Below, one piece after another: positions 6,478 to 6,531 of a stretch of 6,531 nt of DNA. Positions within the stretch are counted from its first letter, which is position 1; each line of letters starts with the position of its first letter. The notes under the pieces are model-generated. The model did no database searches, was not told the DNA's origin, and worked only from the letters and a program-made list of their open reading frames with translations. The translations under genes were made by a program, and so were the position numbers. Source of the stretch: Planktothrix sp. UBA8402 (GTDB lineage Bacteria > Cyanobacteriota > Cyanobacteriia > Cyanobacteriales > Microcoleaceae). Where the stretch lies: contig DMPJ01000250.1 in the NCBI GenBank assembly GCA_003456035.1, positions 16,631-23,161 on the forward strand, in the 5' to 3' direction.

Positions 6478-6531
6478 CTAATATGATGTCCGTTTAATTA
6501 ATGTGATGCAATCTTGTAGAGACTTAGTAGA
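6478..6531 (-). CDS. Possible C-terminal end of a leftward gene (17 codons plus stop)
   Basis: On the minus strand one frame is open from the window edge to TAG at 6480-6478 (peptide end SLQDCITLIKRTSY), while the other two frames hit stops early. The stop lies 14 bases before the leftward terminator-like hairpin at 6463-6430, which fits the end of a gene whose body is outside the window. The fragment is far too short to identify and 17 open codons can occur by chance. Confidence 0.25.
   Translation of the reverse strand, partial: STKSLQDCITLIKRTSY

Overview
The window looks like chromosome from a gas-vacuolate cyanobacterium. The evidence is a cyanobacterial Gap1-type GAPDH, cyanobacterial-type gas vesicle genes (gvpK, gvpF, gvpG), a Uma2-family nuclease of the kind amplified in cyanobacteria, one HIP1 octamer (GCGATCGC) and short palindromic repeats typical of filamentous and colonial cyanobacteria. 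The moderately AT-rich composition and repeat types would suit an Oscillatoriales genus such as Planktothrix, but the genus is a guess.

Region 1 (1-1852) holds central carbon metabolism. The 5' part of a phosphofructokinase gene runs leftward off the window edge. Divergent from it is a complete gap1 gene for NAD-type glyceraldehyde-3-phosphate dehydrogenase. The two glycolytic genes share a 271-bp divergent intergenic region. gap1 is followed by a 15-bp inverted repeat and a T-run that could terminate it.

Region 2 (2046-3121) has two rightward genes. The first encodes an uncharacterised protein with an N-terminal membrane segment, a middle domain that may be winged-helix, and a C-terminal helix-turn-helix. 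The second encodes a short coiled-coil protein that I tentatively link to the cyanobacterial gas vesicle protein GvpV.

Region 3 (3207-5259, leftward) is a gas vesicle accessory segment in the order gvpK, gvpF, gvpG. gvpF and gvpG are 11 bp apart. gvpK and gvpF are separated by 584 bp made almost wholly of tandem repeats: three 72-bp units, then two units of about 193 bp. These carry five copies of a GGTGCGT/ACGCACC palindrome, three in one orientation and two in the other. The 72-bp repeats stay open in frame with gvpF and give it a false-looking N-terminal extension. No gvpA, gvpC, gvpN or gvpJ is present, so the structural genes must lie elsewhere.

Region 4 (5260-6531) has a 495-bp non-coding stretch upstream of gvpK with a weak candidate promoter. 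It is followed by a Uma2-family gene whose expected catalytic Glu is a Lys. Next come a long palindromic repeat and a terminator-like hairpin that probably ends a leftward gene entering from the right edge.

I see no clear novel multi-gene system. The most unusual part is the repeat-expanded spacer inside the gas vesicle gene group.
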